This document shows positions 9,032 to 17,731 of a stretch of 64,000 bases of DNA, one piece after another; positions within the stretch are counted from its first letter, which is position 1; each line of letters starts with the position of its first letter. The stretch is from Micropruina sp. (lineage in GTDB: Bacteria > Actinomycetota > Actinomycetes > Propionibacteriales > Propionibacteriaceae): positions 434,001-498,000 of the forward strand of contig JADJVZ010000014.1 of NCBI GenBank assembly GCA_016716635.1. Reading direction: 5' to 3'. The notes beneath the pieces were generated by a model that made no database searches, was not told the origin of the DNA, and was given only the letters and a program-made list of their open reading frames with translations. Position numbers and translations under genes: made by a program.

Positions 9032-10654
9032 TCACGCCGGAGGCTGCGGCGGTTGACCCGAGGGCGGCTGCGGATAACCGTACGGACCAGGCTGCTGAGG
9101 TGGCTGGCCCGGATACGGCTGCTGCGCCGGGTACGACTGCTGCGCGACCGGCGGCTGGCCCGGATACGGATGCTGCGCCGGATACTGCTGTGGGGACGGA
9201 TACGACGGCTGACCCGGATACGGCTGCTGCCCGGACGGATAACCCACCGGCGGCACACCCGGCCCCGGATGCCCGGAAGGAACCACCGGAGCGGTCACCT
9301 TGCGGCGACGCATTAGCAACACCACACCAAGCCCCGCCAGCAACGCCACCGCCACCACACCACCAGCAATCAACAACGGCGTGCTCCCTGAGCCGCCAAC
9401 CGGAACTCCCGACGAAGAAGCAGAACCCGACACCGCCGGCGAAGCCGTCTTGTACCGCGGCGACGTCCCCGGCTTCGAATTCGGATACTGCGCAGCGATC
9501 TCCTTGTCATTGCCGCGATACACGTAATCGGGATCGTTCGTGATCGCGGCCGGGTGCACGAGGCCATCCACGTAGTCGGCGTACTCCTGGGTCGTCGGCG
9601 ACGCAGCAGGAATCTTGTTCGCCAACGGATTCACATCTGGAAGACCCGTCGGATCTTGGGTCGTCAGCAAGGAGGGCGCGAACGACCCCCACCCCACATA
9701 GGGATCCCAGGCTGTCCCCGAGCGTTGCGCCGTCTTAATTAACGATTGCACAAGCTGGTTACCGGTGGCCTTCGGGAAGGCCTGCTTCGCCAACGCCAAC
9801 GCCCCCGCCACCATCGGCGCCGCAAGAGAGGTCCCCTGCCCCTTCGGGTTGATCACCGTCAACTTCTGGTCCGCATCCATAGCCCTGATCGCAATCCCCG
9901 CACCAGGAGCCATCACCGACAATCCCGGCCCGAAATTCGAAAATGAGGCCCGCGCGCCCGTCGCATCATTGGCGCCGACCCCGATCACACCGTTATGCGC
10001 TGCGCTGCCAATAATGTCGCTGTGGTCGTTACCGACAGCGATGGTGACGGCCACCCCTTTGGCCATAGCGCGCGCTAAGGCGAAGGCCAGCTCATCATCA
10101 ACGTCTGTCAGGGTAACCACCGAACTGGTAATGATCTGGGCCCCGTCGGTGATCGCCTGGTTGATACGGCTGGCCAGGGAACGGCTGATCCCTGTGGGAC
10201 AGGTCTGCGGCCCATCGGAGGCGCCCTGTGGAATCCCGCCCCATGTCGTGTAAAACAAGTACTTCGCCTTGGGTGCCCACCCGAAGGCCGGCGAGGCCAA
10301 CAGCGACAGCACAGCCGTCCCATGCGCCACACTGTACGGCAGCGGGGTGAACTGACACAGCTCCGAAACCGTGACATCCGCACCCTGTAACTCCGGCACC
10401 GACAAATCCGGAGGACCATCAAGCACCGCAATCGTCACCCCGGCGCCATCCAGCCCCTTCGCCTTCAAGGCGTCCAGACCCGTCTCCTTGACGTACGACT
10501 GCGACGTAATCGGAGCCGCGGCCTGTGCAGGCAGCCAGCCCACCGACACCCAGACCAAACCAGCAAGTGCGGCTGCCAGCAGACGCCTCATCGACGATCT
10601 GACACCGGCCTGAAAAACGGACGGGCCTGCCGGAGCTCGACGCGCGCGCTGCAT
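9032..10654 (-). CDS. mycP: Mycosin-type subtilisin (S8) protease, copy 1
   Basis: Mycosins are membrane-anchored serine proteases that stabilise and process ESX systems. The catalytic Asp is in VTIAVLDGPPDLS, the His in VAHGTAVLS and the Ser in GTSLAAPMVAGAL, with the oxyanion Asn in IAVGNDH. A secretion signal (RRLLAAALAGLVWVSVGW) and a C-terminal span (LLIAGGVVAVALLAGLGVVL) are clear. After the span comes a long cytosolic tail of Pro-Tyr-Pro-Gly-Gln repeats. I prefer ATG 10654 (GAGGGG 9 bp upstream); ATG 10591 would start right at the signal peptide but lacks a ribosome-binding site. It is a tandem copy of the next upstream gene. Confidence 0.93.
   Translation of the reverse strand: MQRARRAPAGPSVFQAGVRSSMRRLLAAALAGLVWVSVGWLPAQAAAPITSQSYVKETGLDALKAKGLDGAGVTIAVLDGPPDLSVPELQGADVTVSELCQFTPLPYSVAHGTAVLSLLASPAFGWAPKAKYLFYTTWGGIPQGASDGPQTCPTGISRSLASRINQAITDGAQIITSSVVTLTDVDDELAFALARAMAKGVAVTIAVGNDHSDIIGSAAHNGVIGVGANDATGARASFSNFGPGLSVMAPGAGIAIRAMDADQKLTVINPKGQGTSLAAPMVAGALALAKQAFPKATGNQLVQSLIKTAQRSGTAWDPYVGWGSFAPSLLTTQDPTGLPDVNPLANKIPAASPTTQEYADYVDGLVHPAAITNDPDYVYRGNDKEIAAQYPNSKPGTSPRYKTASPAVSGSASSSGVPVGGSGSTPLLIAGGVVAVALLAGLGVVLLMRRRKVTAPVVPSGHPGPGVPPVGYPSGQQPYPGQPSYPSPQQYPAQHPYPGQPPVAQQSYPAQQPYPGQPPQQPGPYGYPQPPSGQPPQPPA
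9040..9285 (-). repeat. Degenerate PYPGQ/YP repeats in the mycosin 1 tail
   Basis: The coding strand holds about a dozen degenerate copies of a 12-18 bp unit encoding variants of QPYPGQP, SYPAQ and HPYPGQ. They follow the C-terminal membrane span of mycosin 1 and so would face the cytosol. A shorter version of the same tail is present in mycosin 2 (10700-10900). Confidence 0.75.
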
Positions 10655-10692
10655 CAACACCATCCCCTCGAGAAATCCTTCACCATTCAGGC

Positions 10693-12231
10693 TCACGCCG
10701 GAGGCTGCGGTGGCTGACCCGCCGGCGGCTGCGGATAGCCGTACGGACCCGGCTGCTGAGGCGCCTGGGACGGGTACTGGTGCTGCGACGGATACGGCTG
10801 CTGCGCCGGATACTGCGGCGGGCCCGGATAGGGCGGCTGCCCGGACGGATAGCCCACCGGCGGTCCACCCTGACCAGTTGGCGGCACCGCCATGCCCGCC
10901 TGGCCCGGCTGCCCCGAAGGAACCACAGGAGCCGGCACCTTGCGGCGACGCATTAGCAAAACCACTCCAAGCCCCGCCAGCAACGCCACCGCCACCACAC
11001 CACCAGCAATCAACAACGGCGTGCTCCCTGAGCCGCCAACCGGAACTCCCGACGAAGAAGCAGAACCCGACACCGCCGGCGAAGCCGTCTTGTACCGCGG
11101 CGACGTCCCCGGCTTCGAATTCGGATACTGCGCAGCGATCTCCTTGTCATTGCCGCGATACACGTAATCGGGATCATTTTCGGTCTCGGCCGGATCGGTA
11201 AGCCCGTCCACATAATCGGCGTACTGTTGCGCCGTCGGCGATTGCGTCGGCACCTTTTCCGCCAGCGGATTGACGTCCGGCAACCCTGTCGGATCTTGCG
11301 TAACCAACAACGAGGGCGCGAAATTTCCCCAACCCACGTCAGGCTCCCAGGTCGTGCCCGCACGTTTCGCCGTCTTCACCAGCGACTGCACCAACTGATT
11401 GCCCGTCGCCTTCGGGAACGCCTGCTTCGCCAACGCCAACGCCCCCGCCACCATCGGCGCCGCCAACGACGTGCCACTACCCTTCGGGTCGATGACGGTC
11501 AACTTGCCCGCCGCATCAAAACTACGAATCTTGATGCCCGCGCCCGGTGCCATCACCGTCAAACCCGGCCCATAGTTCGAAAACGAAGCCGGAGCCCCCG
11601 TCTCATCGTTGGCACCGACCCCGATGATGCCGTTATGCACCGCTGAGCCAATGTCGTCGGTGTGGTCATTACCCACCGCGTAAGTCACAGCCACCCCTTT
11701 GGCCATGGCGCGAGCCATGGCGAGCGCCAGTGCATTGTCCGCATCACCCCGGGTTCCCACCGACAAGGTGATGATCTGAGCCCCATCTGTGATCGCCTGG
11801 TTGATATTGGATGCAACCGTGTCGACCGTCCCGGCGGGGCACGTGACAGGCCCATCCTCAGTACCGTCCGAGTGCCTCACGGAGTACGTGTAGAACAAGT
11901 ACCTCGCCTTCGGGGCCCAGCCGAACGCCGGACTGGCCAATACGGACAAGACTGACGTTCCATGCGCCACACCTGCGGGCGCAGACTGGAACGCACACGG
12001 CTGCTTCACCGTGACATCCGCGCCCTGCAGCTCCGGCACCGACAGATCCGGCGGTCCATCAATCACCGCGATCGTCACCCCAGACCCGTCAAGACCCTTC
12101 GCCTTCAACGCATCCAGACCGGTGGCCGTTACATACCACTGCGAACTAATCGCAGTCTCTGCCCGTGCCGGCAGCCAACCCATTGCCACCCACACCAGAC
12201 CAGCAAGTACGGCCGCCAGCAGCCGCCTCAC
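10693..12231 (-). CDS. mycP: Mycosin-type subtilisin (S8) protease, copy 2
   Basis: This 512-aa mycosin has the triad in VTIAVIDGPPDLS, GVAHGTSVLS and GTSLAAPMVAG. It carries an N-terminal signal (RRLLAAVLAGLVWVAMGW), a C-terminal span and a Pro/Tyr/Gln-rich tail. It starts with GTG at 12231, overlapping the stop of the upstream PPE-like gene (GTGA), with GAGGAAG upstream, so translation is coupled. By eye it is closely similar to mycosin 1 in the catalytic domain. A 209-bp block (10967-11175 versus 9327-9535) appears identical, which points to recent gene conversion. Insertions such as SVRHSDGTEDG in copy 2 versus TWGGIPQGASDG in copy 1 sit in a surface loop. Confidence 0.94.
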   Translation of the reverse strand: MRRLLAAVLAGLVWVAMGWLPARAETAISSQWYVTATGLDALKAKGLDGSGVTIAVIDGPPDLSVPELQGADVTVKQPCAFQSAPAGVAHGTSVLSVLASPAFGWAPKARYLFYTYSVRHSDGTEDGPVTCPAGTVDTVASNINQAITDGAQIITLSVGTRGDADNALALAMARAMAKGVAVTYAVGNDHTDDIGSAVHNGIIGVGANDETGAPASFSNYGPGLTVMAPGAGIKIRSFDAAGKLTVIDPKGSGTSLAAPMVAGALALAKQAFPKATGNQLVQSLVKTAKRAGTTWEPDVGWGNFAPSLLVTQDPTGLPDVNPLAEKVPTQSPTAQQYADYVDGLTDPAETENDPDYVYRGNDKEIAAQYPNSKPGTSPRYKTASPAVSGSASSSGVPVGGSGSTPLLIAGGVVAVALLAGLGVVLLMRRRKVPAPVVPSGQPGQAGMAVPPTGQGGPPVGYPSGQPPYPGPPQYPAQQPYPSQHQYPSQAPQQPGPYGYPQPPAGQPPQPPA

Positions 12232-13532
12232 CAGCGATCAACTTCCTCGATTTCAGTGACAGGCGCCAACCCAGCAACCGAGCCAGCGGCACCTGCGAGG
12301 CCAGGCGTGGCAGCCTCTGGGACCTCTTCATCCAGACGCAGAACCTGGTACCCCACGAGGCCACTACGGCGCTTCTTGTCTTGACCGGGGGCTCCACCAC
12401 CGGGCGCACCACCAAGCATTCCGTTGCCGGGAACCCGGCCCGCGGCACCGGCAGCCTGGGTGCCGCCTGCCCCGGCCAGCGCGGCTGCGTTCCCCGATCC
12501 GGTGGCCGACCCGAAGGCCAAGGCCGCACCGCCCGACAAGGCTGACCCTGCAGCACGAGCCGCCAAGCCAGTTGCGCCCAGGCCAAGCAAGCCGCCAGCA
12601 GCGATCCCCACGCCGCCCGCCGCATCACCGAATCCGGCGACACGATAGTTTGCACCCCAGCGTGGATCATCGGCATTGAGGACGGGGGCAGGGACGTAAC
12701 CGCCGACAGGCCCATCGGACCTCCACCGCGAGCCGATTTGCCGATCATCAAGATCGGGGAGCTGGATCTCATGACCTGGCCCGATGGGGTCTACCGGTGA
12801 ACCAGGGCCTTCCGTCGGAGGCTTCCATGGCGTTCCGTCAATCGGGGGGTAGGGAGAGATCGGAGGGGTGATGCCATCGCCAGGCGGCAAAGTCACGCCC
12901 GGAGGCCTGAAGCCACCACCACCACCGGTGCCCCCATCGCGAGAAGAACCGCCGGAGCCGGGACCCACCCACGTCTCCCGAGCGCCCACCTCTGGAGGCG
13001 TGACGCCGGGCTCGGGATTGGACGCAGTCCCAATCTTCGGCAACTCAGCCACAGCCCGGCCAAGCTGCGAGTTCATGGAGTCGAGGATTCGCTGCGCCTC
13101 CGCGTCCCGCCGGGCATCCCGTTGCTGCTCCAGTTGATTCAGGTAATACTCGGCACCGACAATCCCCAGCGGGGGCAACACCACGGTTCCCGCGGCTCGG
13201 ATAACCGCAGACTCCCATGGACTGATCAACTCGGGGGAGAGGCTTTTGAACTCGACCTGAGCGATATTCACCGCATGGTCAGCAGTCGTGAAGCTACCTT
13301 CGGTTCGGTTCATTTCCGTGACACGAACCTCAAGCTTTTTATCGAAGGAGTTCAGCGCCTGCGTGGCCGCAGTGGCCGCCGCGCCAGTCAGCCCGGGGCT
13401 CTTGAGAAATGTCTGAACTTTTGCGCGGCACTCTTCAATAGCGTGGCGGGCGGCCTCGTAGGCCAGACGATCATCGAGATCGGCACGATCAAGGTGCGCC
13501 ACCGCACGCAGCGCCTCATAAGCTGTTCCCAC
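12228..13532 (-). CDS. PPE/EspB-like large type VII secretion protein (inferred substrate)
   Basis: I place the start at GTG 13532 (VGTAYEALRA), just downstream of AGGAGGCCCC, giving 434 aa; the frame runs on 5' without a better start. Residues 1-~150 are predicted helical (RLAYEAARHAIEECRAKVQT, then a helix around NSFDKKLEVRVTEMNRTEG), consistent with a WXG100/PPE-like helical bundle. Residues ~170-300 are a Gly/Pro-rich linker (GGTGGGGGFRPPG). A Gly/Ala-rich stretch follows, and the acidic end is VTEIEEVDRW. The gene sits between a WXG100-like gene and a mycosin, the place where ESX substrates such as EspB or PPE proteins lie. I see no exact PPE motif, so the family is an inference from layout and position. 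Confidence 0.65.
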   Translation of the reverse strand: MGTAYEALRAVAHLDRADLDDRLAYEAARHAIEECRAKVQTFLKSPGLTGAAATAATQALNSFDKKLEVRVTEMNRTEGSFTTADHAVNIAQVEFKSLSPELISPWESAVIRAAGTVVLPPLGIVGAEYYLNQLEQQRDARRDAEAQRILDSMNSQLGRAVAELPKIGTASNPEPGVTPPEVGARETWVGPGSGGSSRDGGTGGGGGFRPPGVTLPPGDGITPPISPYPPIDGTPWKPPTEGPGSPVDPIGPGHEIQLPDLDDRQIGSRWRSDGPVGGYVPAPVLNADDPRWGANYRVAGFGDAAGGVGIAAGGLLGLGATGLAARAAGSALSGGAALAFGSATGSGNAAALAGAGGTQAAGAAGRVPGNGMLGGAPGGGAPGQDKKRRSGLVGYQVLRLDEEVPEAATPGLAGAAGSVAGLAPVTEIEEVDRW

Positions 13533-13560
13533 TGGGGGCCTCCTCTTAGATGGGGTCGAT

Positions 13561-13989
13561 TTACGACGGGGTAGGCACCCCGTACCCAAAGCGTTTGGGT
13601 TCGGGTGCGCTGGAGGGTACTGGCGTCGCCGGAGTCTCGGGAGCACCGATGGCCGTGATCGCCTGGTCGAGATTGGCGGCTGCTTGCGCAACCTTCGCAG
13701 CATTTCGGTCGTCGGCCTCTTTGAGCGCGTCAGCCGCCTTGCGGAGATTGGCCGCGTGCTCGGCCAGGTCTCGTTCCATCACCTTGAGCTCCGCCGCGAG
13801 GTCAGACAACGTACTCGAATAGCCTTGCCGGTACTTCACCGCTCCATGCTGGGAACCCCACTTTGAAGGCACCTGCTTCTCACGAATGTGATCGATGCGT
13901 TGGCTGGAGGCCTGTGTGTTCTCAACACCGTCGATCATGTTGCGGATGTTGCTACCAAGTTCGTCGAAAAACGCGCCAATATCGAGCAC
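13561..13989 (-). CDS. WXG100-like helical protein with extended C-terminus
   Basis: This 142-aa protein starts with GTG 13989 behind AGGAGGGGG. It has helices around a turn reading VPSKWGSQHGAVK, then a long helix (SDLAAELKVMERDLAEHAANL, with heptad spacing), and a Pro/Ala/Thr tail ending YGVPTPS. The fold resembles WXG100 proteins. It is the first gene of the leftward operon that continues into the PPE-like gene and the mycosins, so it may be the heterodimer partner of the PPE-like protein. Confidence 0.72.
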   Translation of the reverse strand: MLDIGAFFDELGSNIRNMIDGVENTQASSQRIDHIREKQVPSKWGSQHGAVKYRQGYSSTLSDLAAELKVMERDLAEHAANLRKAADALKEADDRNAAKVAQAAANLDQAITAIGAPETPATPVPSSAPEPKRFGYGVPTPS

Positions 13990-14050
13990 AGCAGCCCCCC
14001 TCCTAAGTTGACTGAGCCTAGAATACGAGATCTTCGGGTCAGTCTGGACG

Positions 14051-15604
14051 TCAGGCCTCGTGCTGTCGGATCCTGAACTCCACGATCACGCCGTCCCCAA
14101 GGTCGATGCCGTCCCCGTCAAGTAACGGGATGGCCGCCATCGGGACCAACGCGAACTGCTCGCCGGTGGCCCGTCGGAGCGTCGTGCCATTGGACGATCC
14201 AAGATCGACCACGTCGGCCGCCCCCTCGCCGCGGACAAAGACGGCAGCATGCGAGCGGGAGATTTCCGAGGCGGGGCTGGGAAGGCGCAGGGTCATCGCG
14301 GGCGGACGCCCGATCAGCGCTTGCGGATCGGGGTCACGCCCGAGCACGATGTCGCGATCGAGAGCGACCGGCGTCGTACCCGCGTAAATGAGGAAGGCGC
14401 GGCGCTCCCCCGGGCTCGCCGTTGCGTCCGCCTTCGCCCGGCGCAGGTTCTCGAGCTGCGCCACGGACATGGTCTCTTCGAACGCCTCCGGGTTCGGTTC
14501 GGAGGCCGGCGACGGCGGAACGAACATCCCGGCAGCGGGCTGTGACATCCACGGATGGTCCTGGGACGGACTGGGGATCAGCGGTGGCGCCGGGGCTGGG
14601 ACGTCCGGCACGGGTTCCGACTCAGCCAAGGGCTCCGCTACCGGAACTGGGGCCACGGAACGACCGGGAATAGTGCGGTCGTCCACCGGGGACGGTTCCC
14701 CGGGGACCCACACCGGCTGCATCGGGGCCGACTCGCGCGCGGGCGCCAATGCGGGCGCGAGGCCGGCCAGCAGGTCGACAGCGGGCGGGGGGACGTCGAT
14801 GGGAGACCCCACCAGCCCGGGGGGCGTCGGAAGGTCAGCGGGAGGTGCTACCGGCTCAAGGACGGGCGCCTCAGCCACGGGAGCTACCACCGGCTCAAGG
14901 ACGGGCGCCTCAGCCACAAACTGCGCCACCGGCTCAAGGACGGGCGCCTCAGCCACAAACTGCGCCACCGGCTCAAGGACGGGCGACTCAGGCACAAACT
15001 GCGCCACCGGCTCAGGGGGCAGCGGAAGGCCCACGGGCAGCGCGACCGGCGGCGGCAGGACCGGAGCGGGAGCCACCACCGGGACGGGAGCCGGTGCTGG
15101 CTGGACCATCGGCGCGGGCGACTGCGGGGGCAGGGGGGGCACCGGCGCGGGGATCACTGGGGCCACGGGCACGGACAGCTTTCCCGGGTAGCCGATCCGC
15201 AGCGAACCGGCGGACGCAGCCCCAGACCACAACGGCAGCCAGGCGCCGGAGCCGCCAGCGTCGCCGACCCAGGTGACGTCGAGAGCGGCCCAAACCAAGG
15301 GGTCCAGTTCCCAGCCCACGAGATTGCGACTGGGATCGCTGGGCACGTCCGATTCCCAGGCCCAGGCGCGCAATGTCGCGTGACCCAACACAGTCACCAG
15401 AGGAGAAGCCCGAAACAGGTCCAGCAAGAACAGCGCGCTCCCCTGGTGCTGCGCGGCGCGCACCAACTCGGCAGGATCAGCACGGCCGTTGACCACGTCC
15501 AGGGCCAAGGCGGCCCGCTCACCCGAAACCAGGGCCACCCCGCCCGGACCTGCGACCGCGACCGCCCCCGAGCCCTGGTGCTTCAGCATTCCCACCTGCA
15601 ACAT
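14051..15604 (-). CDS. FHA-domain protein with proline-rich 13-residue repeats
   Basis: This 517-aa protein has three parts. Residues 1-~150 form a globular domain of unknown type (GSGAVAVAGPGGVALVSGER, VWAALDVTWVGD). Residues ~160-345 are a Pro/Val/Ala-rich linker with tandem 13-residue repeats. The last ~110 residues are an FHA domain with LGRDPD, SEISRSHAAVFV and LGSSNGTTLRR, the phosphothreonine-binding residues. The start lies 4 bp after the stop of the PP2C phosphatase gene, so the two form an operon. The pairing with a phosphatase suggests a phospho-dependent scaffold for the nearby ESX system; no kinase is in the window. Confidence 0.88.
   Translation of the reverse strand: MLQVGMLKHQGSGAVAVAGPGGVALVSGERAALALDVVNGRADPAELVRAAQHQGSALFLLDLFRASPLVTVLGHATLRAWAWESDVPSDPSRNLVGWELDPLVWAALDVTWVGDAGGSGAWLPLWSGAASAGSLRIGYPGKLSVPVAPVIPAPVPPLPPQSPAPMVQPAPAPVPVVAPAPVLPPPVALPVGLPLPPEPVAQFVPESPVLEPVAQFVAEAPVLEPVAQFVAEAPVLEPVVAPVAEAPVLEPVAPPADLPTPPGLVGSPIDVPPPAVDLLAGLAPALAPARESAPMQPVWVPGEPSPVDDRTIPGRSVAPVPVAEPLAESEPVPDVPAPAPPLIPSPSQDHPWMSQPAAGMFVPPSPASEPNPEAFEETMSVAQLENLRRAKADATASPGERRAFLIYAGTTPVALDRDIVLGRDPDPQALIGRPPAMTLRLPSPASEISRSHAAVFVRGEGAADVVDLGSSNGTTLRRATGEQFALVPMAAIPLLDGDGIDLGDGVIVEFRIRQHEA
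14850..15020 (-). repeat. Tandem 39-bp repeats inside the FHA gene
   Basis: Units begin at 14850, 14889, 14928, 14967 and 15006, exactly 39 bp apart, the last one partial. Each encodes a variant of PVLEPVAQFVAEA. Units 14889 and 14928 are almost identical in DNA, so the array probably changes length by slippage or recombination. Confidence 0.9.
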
Positions 15605-15608
15605 GTCG

Positions 15609-16466
15609 TTACCCCTCCCGTGCCGTTGTCGGCGTTGTCGTTTTGCTTGCCCGCCGCACGGTGACGATCTGGCGATCAGCGGCCTCGTGACTGCCTTCGC
15701 CGTCGGGCATCGCCTCGAGGCACTCCACCACGAGGGCGGTGACGTTGTCGCGCGTCCCCGCAGCGATCGCCCCGTCCACCAACTGCGCAGAGGCCGTTTG
15801 GGGATCGGGGGCTCGCATCGTCAGGGCGTGGAGTTGGGCCTCGGGCAGCGCGCGATGCAGTCCATCAGAGCACACCACGAAACGATCCCCCCGCCGAGCC
15901 GGCACCAGGAAGAAACCGGACTCCGGCAGCCCGGGCATGCCGGCGCCGAGCGCCCGAGTCAGCACCTGGGCACCATCGGGAAGCACCGCGACGTGTTCCT
16001 CGGTCACCGCGATGATGCTGTCGCCCGCCACGAGAAAGACCTTGGAATCGCCCACGTTGAAGACCAACCACGCCGGCCGGCCCTCGTAGCTGGTGCCCAC
16101 CAGGCCGGTCAGGGTCGTGCCCGGCGCCGACGGCGACAGCGGGTCGTCCATCAGCTCCGCGACCGCCACCGCGGCCTGACACACCGCGCGGTCAACCTCG
16201 AACACCCCCGGATCGCGAGCGGTCAAGTGCTGCCGCAATGTCGCCACAGCCGTCGCGGACGCCAACTCTCCGGCCTCATGCCCGCCCATGCCGTCCGCCA
16301 CCGCAAACAGCGGCGGCTCCGCCAACCAGGCATCCTGATTCGACGGACGGGAGGGTCCGATGTCCGACACCGCCCCCCACCGCGTGCGGAGCACGGATCC
16401 CAGCCGCGAAAGTCCCACGTCAGACCCCTGCCACGCGTCCACGGATGAACTCCGCGATGCCACCAC
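15609..16466 (-). CDS. PP2C-family serine/threonine protein phosphatase
   Basis: This enzyme removes phosphate from Ser/Thr using two metal ions. The metal-binding motifs are visible: SNQDAWLA, VADGMGGHEAGE, NVGDSKVFLV, VVCSDGLHRAL and GTRDNVTALVV. There is no membrane span, so it is a cytosolic PppA/PstP-like phosphatase. Start choice is uncertain: GTG 16466 gives 285 aa, while GTG 16418 (VGLSRLGSVLRTRWG) follows GGGG by 6 bp and would give 269 aa. It leads the two-gene operon with the FHA protein, next to the ESX genes. Confidence 0.92.
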   Translation of the reverse strand: MVASRSSSVDAWQGSDVGLSRLGSVLRTRWGAVSDIGPSRPSNQDAWLAEPPLFAVADGMGGHEAGELASATAVATLRQHLTARDPGVFEVDRAVCQAAVAVAELMDDPLSPSAPGTTLTGLVGTSYEGRPAWLVFNVGDSKVFLVAGDSIIAVTEEHVAVLPDGAQVLTRALGAGMPGLPESGFFLVPARRGDRFVVCSDGLHRALPEAQLHALTMRAPDPQTASAQLVDGAIAAGTRDNVTALVVECLEAMPDGEGSHEAADRQIVTVRRASKTTTPTTAREG

Positions 16467-16719
16467 GGACAGTAAGCATGTCGTCCCCTCGTCGCGCCAG
16501 GTGGCTTTCCTGTCGTCGGCGCAGGCCCCCAGCGGGTGACGTGATCGTATCGTCGCCCAAGGCTGACCACGTCAGGGTCTCCCATGAAAGAAGCGGCTGC
16601 GACACAAGGGAGGACACACCAACCAAGGAATCGAAGTCTGGGCTCGTGGTCCCTTCGACCCCGTACCCTTTCCACGTTGGCGGGGCACAAACCCCTCCGC
16701 CGGATCGAAAGAGGGACTC
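16467..16719. promoter_or_regulatory. Divergent promoter region, PP2C versus DUF2510 gene
   Basis: The gap lies between the starts of the leftward phosphatase operon and the rightward DUF2510 gene and so should contain both promoters. I found no convincing repeat or dyad. AGAGGG before ATG 16720 is the ribosome-binding site of the DUF2510 gene. Confidence 0.35.
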
Positions 16720-17622
16720 ATGGCGCAACCCGGTTGGTACCCCGACCCGTACGGAAATCCCAGCATCCATCGCTACTTCGATGGGGCCCAATGGACGGCG
16801 CACACCCAACCGTCCGGCCCTCCTGCCGACGTGGCTGGTGCCACCCCGCCCACCGAAAGCGCACCCGCGGCGCAGCCGCCCTCGTCCGGGCCCCCTGCCA
16901 AGGCACGGGTGAACCCGATCGTGTGGGTCATTGCGGCGGTCATCGGCGGCCTCGTCATCGTGGGACTGGTAGCCACCATGCTGCTTCTCACGAACTCGAA
17001 GCCCACGACGACATCGAGCCCCTCAGCGCGAGTCACCGTCGCTGCACCGGCGACCTCGTCCGCGTCAGCCTCGACGGGGTCCGCATCGGCGTCCGCGTCA
17101 ACGGGGTCCGCGGCGCTGCCGGTCGCCGCACCCACCGTGCCGTGTCCCACCCTTGTCACCCCCGAGGGACGCATCACGGACGGATACCTCACCTTCACCC
17201 CGCCAGCCGGATGGACGCAAGGAGGCCAGCCGTCCTGGACCACCTGTGGAAGCACCGTGGAGCTGAAGGGCAGTTCGGGGGTGTGGCGCGCCGTCATCGC
17301 CCAAGGAATTGTCGGGAACCCGACCAACAGCTTGCAGGATGTCGCAACATCGCTGTGGCAGTTCGCGGTCACCCACTACTACGACCCGACCATCACCACG
17401 GCCGAGTTCGTGGAAGGCAATATGAGCAACCTGAACGGCCAACCCGGCGCCTCGGTCAATGGCCTGGTGCATGCCAGGGACGGCAACTTTGATGTCGTGC
17501 GGATCGCGGTCGTCCAACGACCAGACGGGGACGTCTCCGTGATGATCACTGCCCATACCGCGGCGGACGGGACGAGCGGGGCCAGCATCAAAGCCGCCAT
17601 GGAATCCGCAACGAACCAGTAG
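16720..17622 (+). CDS. DUF2510 membrane-anchored protein
   Basis: This 300-aa protein begins with a DUF2510 motif (QPGWYPDPYGNPSIHRYFDG then QWTAH), a short tryptophan-rich module common in actinobacterial membrane proteins. A single span follows at ~residues 67-90 (WVIAAVIGGLVIVGLVATML), then a Ser/Ala/Thr-rich linker and an extracytoplasmic domain of ~155 residues (FTPPAGWTQGGQPSW, VIAQGIVGNP, VVRIAVVQRPDGDVSVMITA). It contains two cysteines (VPCPTL, TTCGST) that could form a disulfide. The function is unknown. It is the first of two rightward membrane protein genes at the edge of the ESX locus. Confidence 0.85.
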   Translation: MAQPGWYPDPYGNPSIHRYFDGAQWTAHTQPSGPPADVAGATPPTESAPAAQPPSSGPPAKARVNPIVWVIAAVIGGLVIVGLVATMLLLTNSKPTTTSSPSARVTVAAPATSSASASTGSASASASTGSAALPVAAPTVPCPTLVTPEGRITDGYLTFTPPAGWTQGGQPSWTTCGSTVELKGSSGVWRAVIAQGIVGNPTNSLQDVATSLWQFAVTHYYDPTITTAEFVEGNMSNLNGQPGASVNGLVHARDGNFDVVRIAVVQRPDGDVSVMITAHTAADGTSGASIKAAMESATNQ

Positions 17623-17731
17623 GCGTCGAGGCACGACGTCTGACGGGAAGGGGCCTTCCCGAACGTTGATGGGGCGGCCTTCCAAGGTTGCCAGCTCTCA
17701 CTCGCCGATTACTTCACAGAAGGGTTCCCAC

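Noticed and set aside
8694..9035. A 113-codon minus-strand frame next to the mycosin 1 end
   Set aside because: It uses a third frame over the small membrane protein and is rich in Arg/Cys/Ser without structure.
14850..15020. Repeats considered as a CRISPR array
   Set aside because: The 39-bp units are contiguous without spacers and lie in a coding linker.
14388..15664. Long plus-strand frames with Gly/Thr or Arg/His repeats
   Set aside because: They arise from the repetitive Pro-rich linker of the leftward FHA gene read on the wrong strand.
16420..16809. A 129-codon minus-strand frame in front of the PP2C gene
   Set aside because: It overlaps the DUF2510 start on the other strand, has no recognisable domain and no ribosome-binding site.
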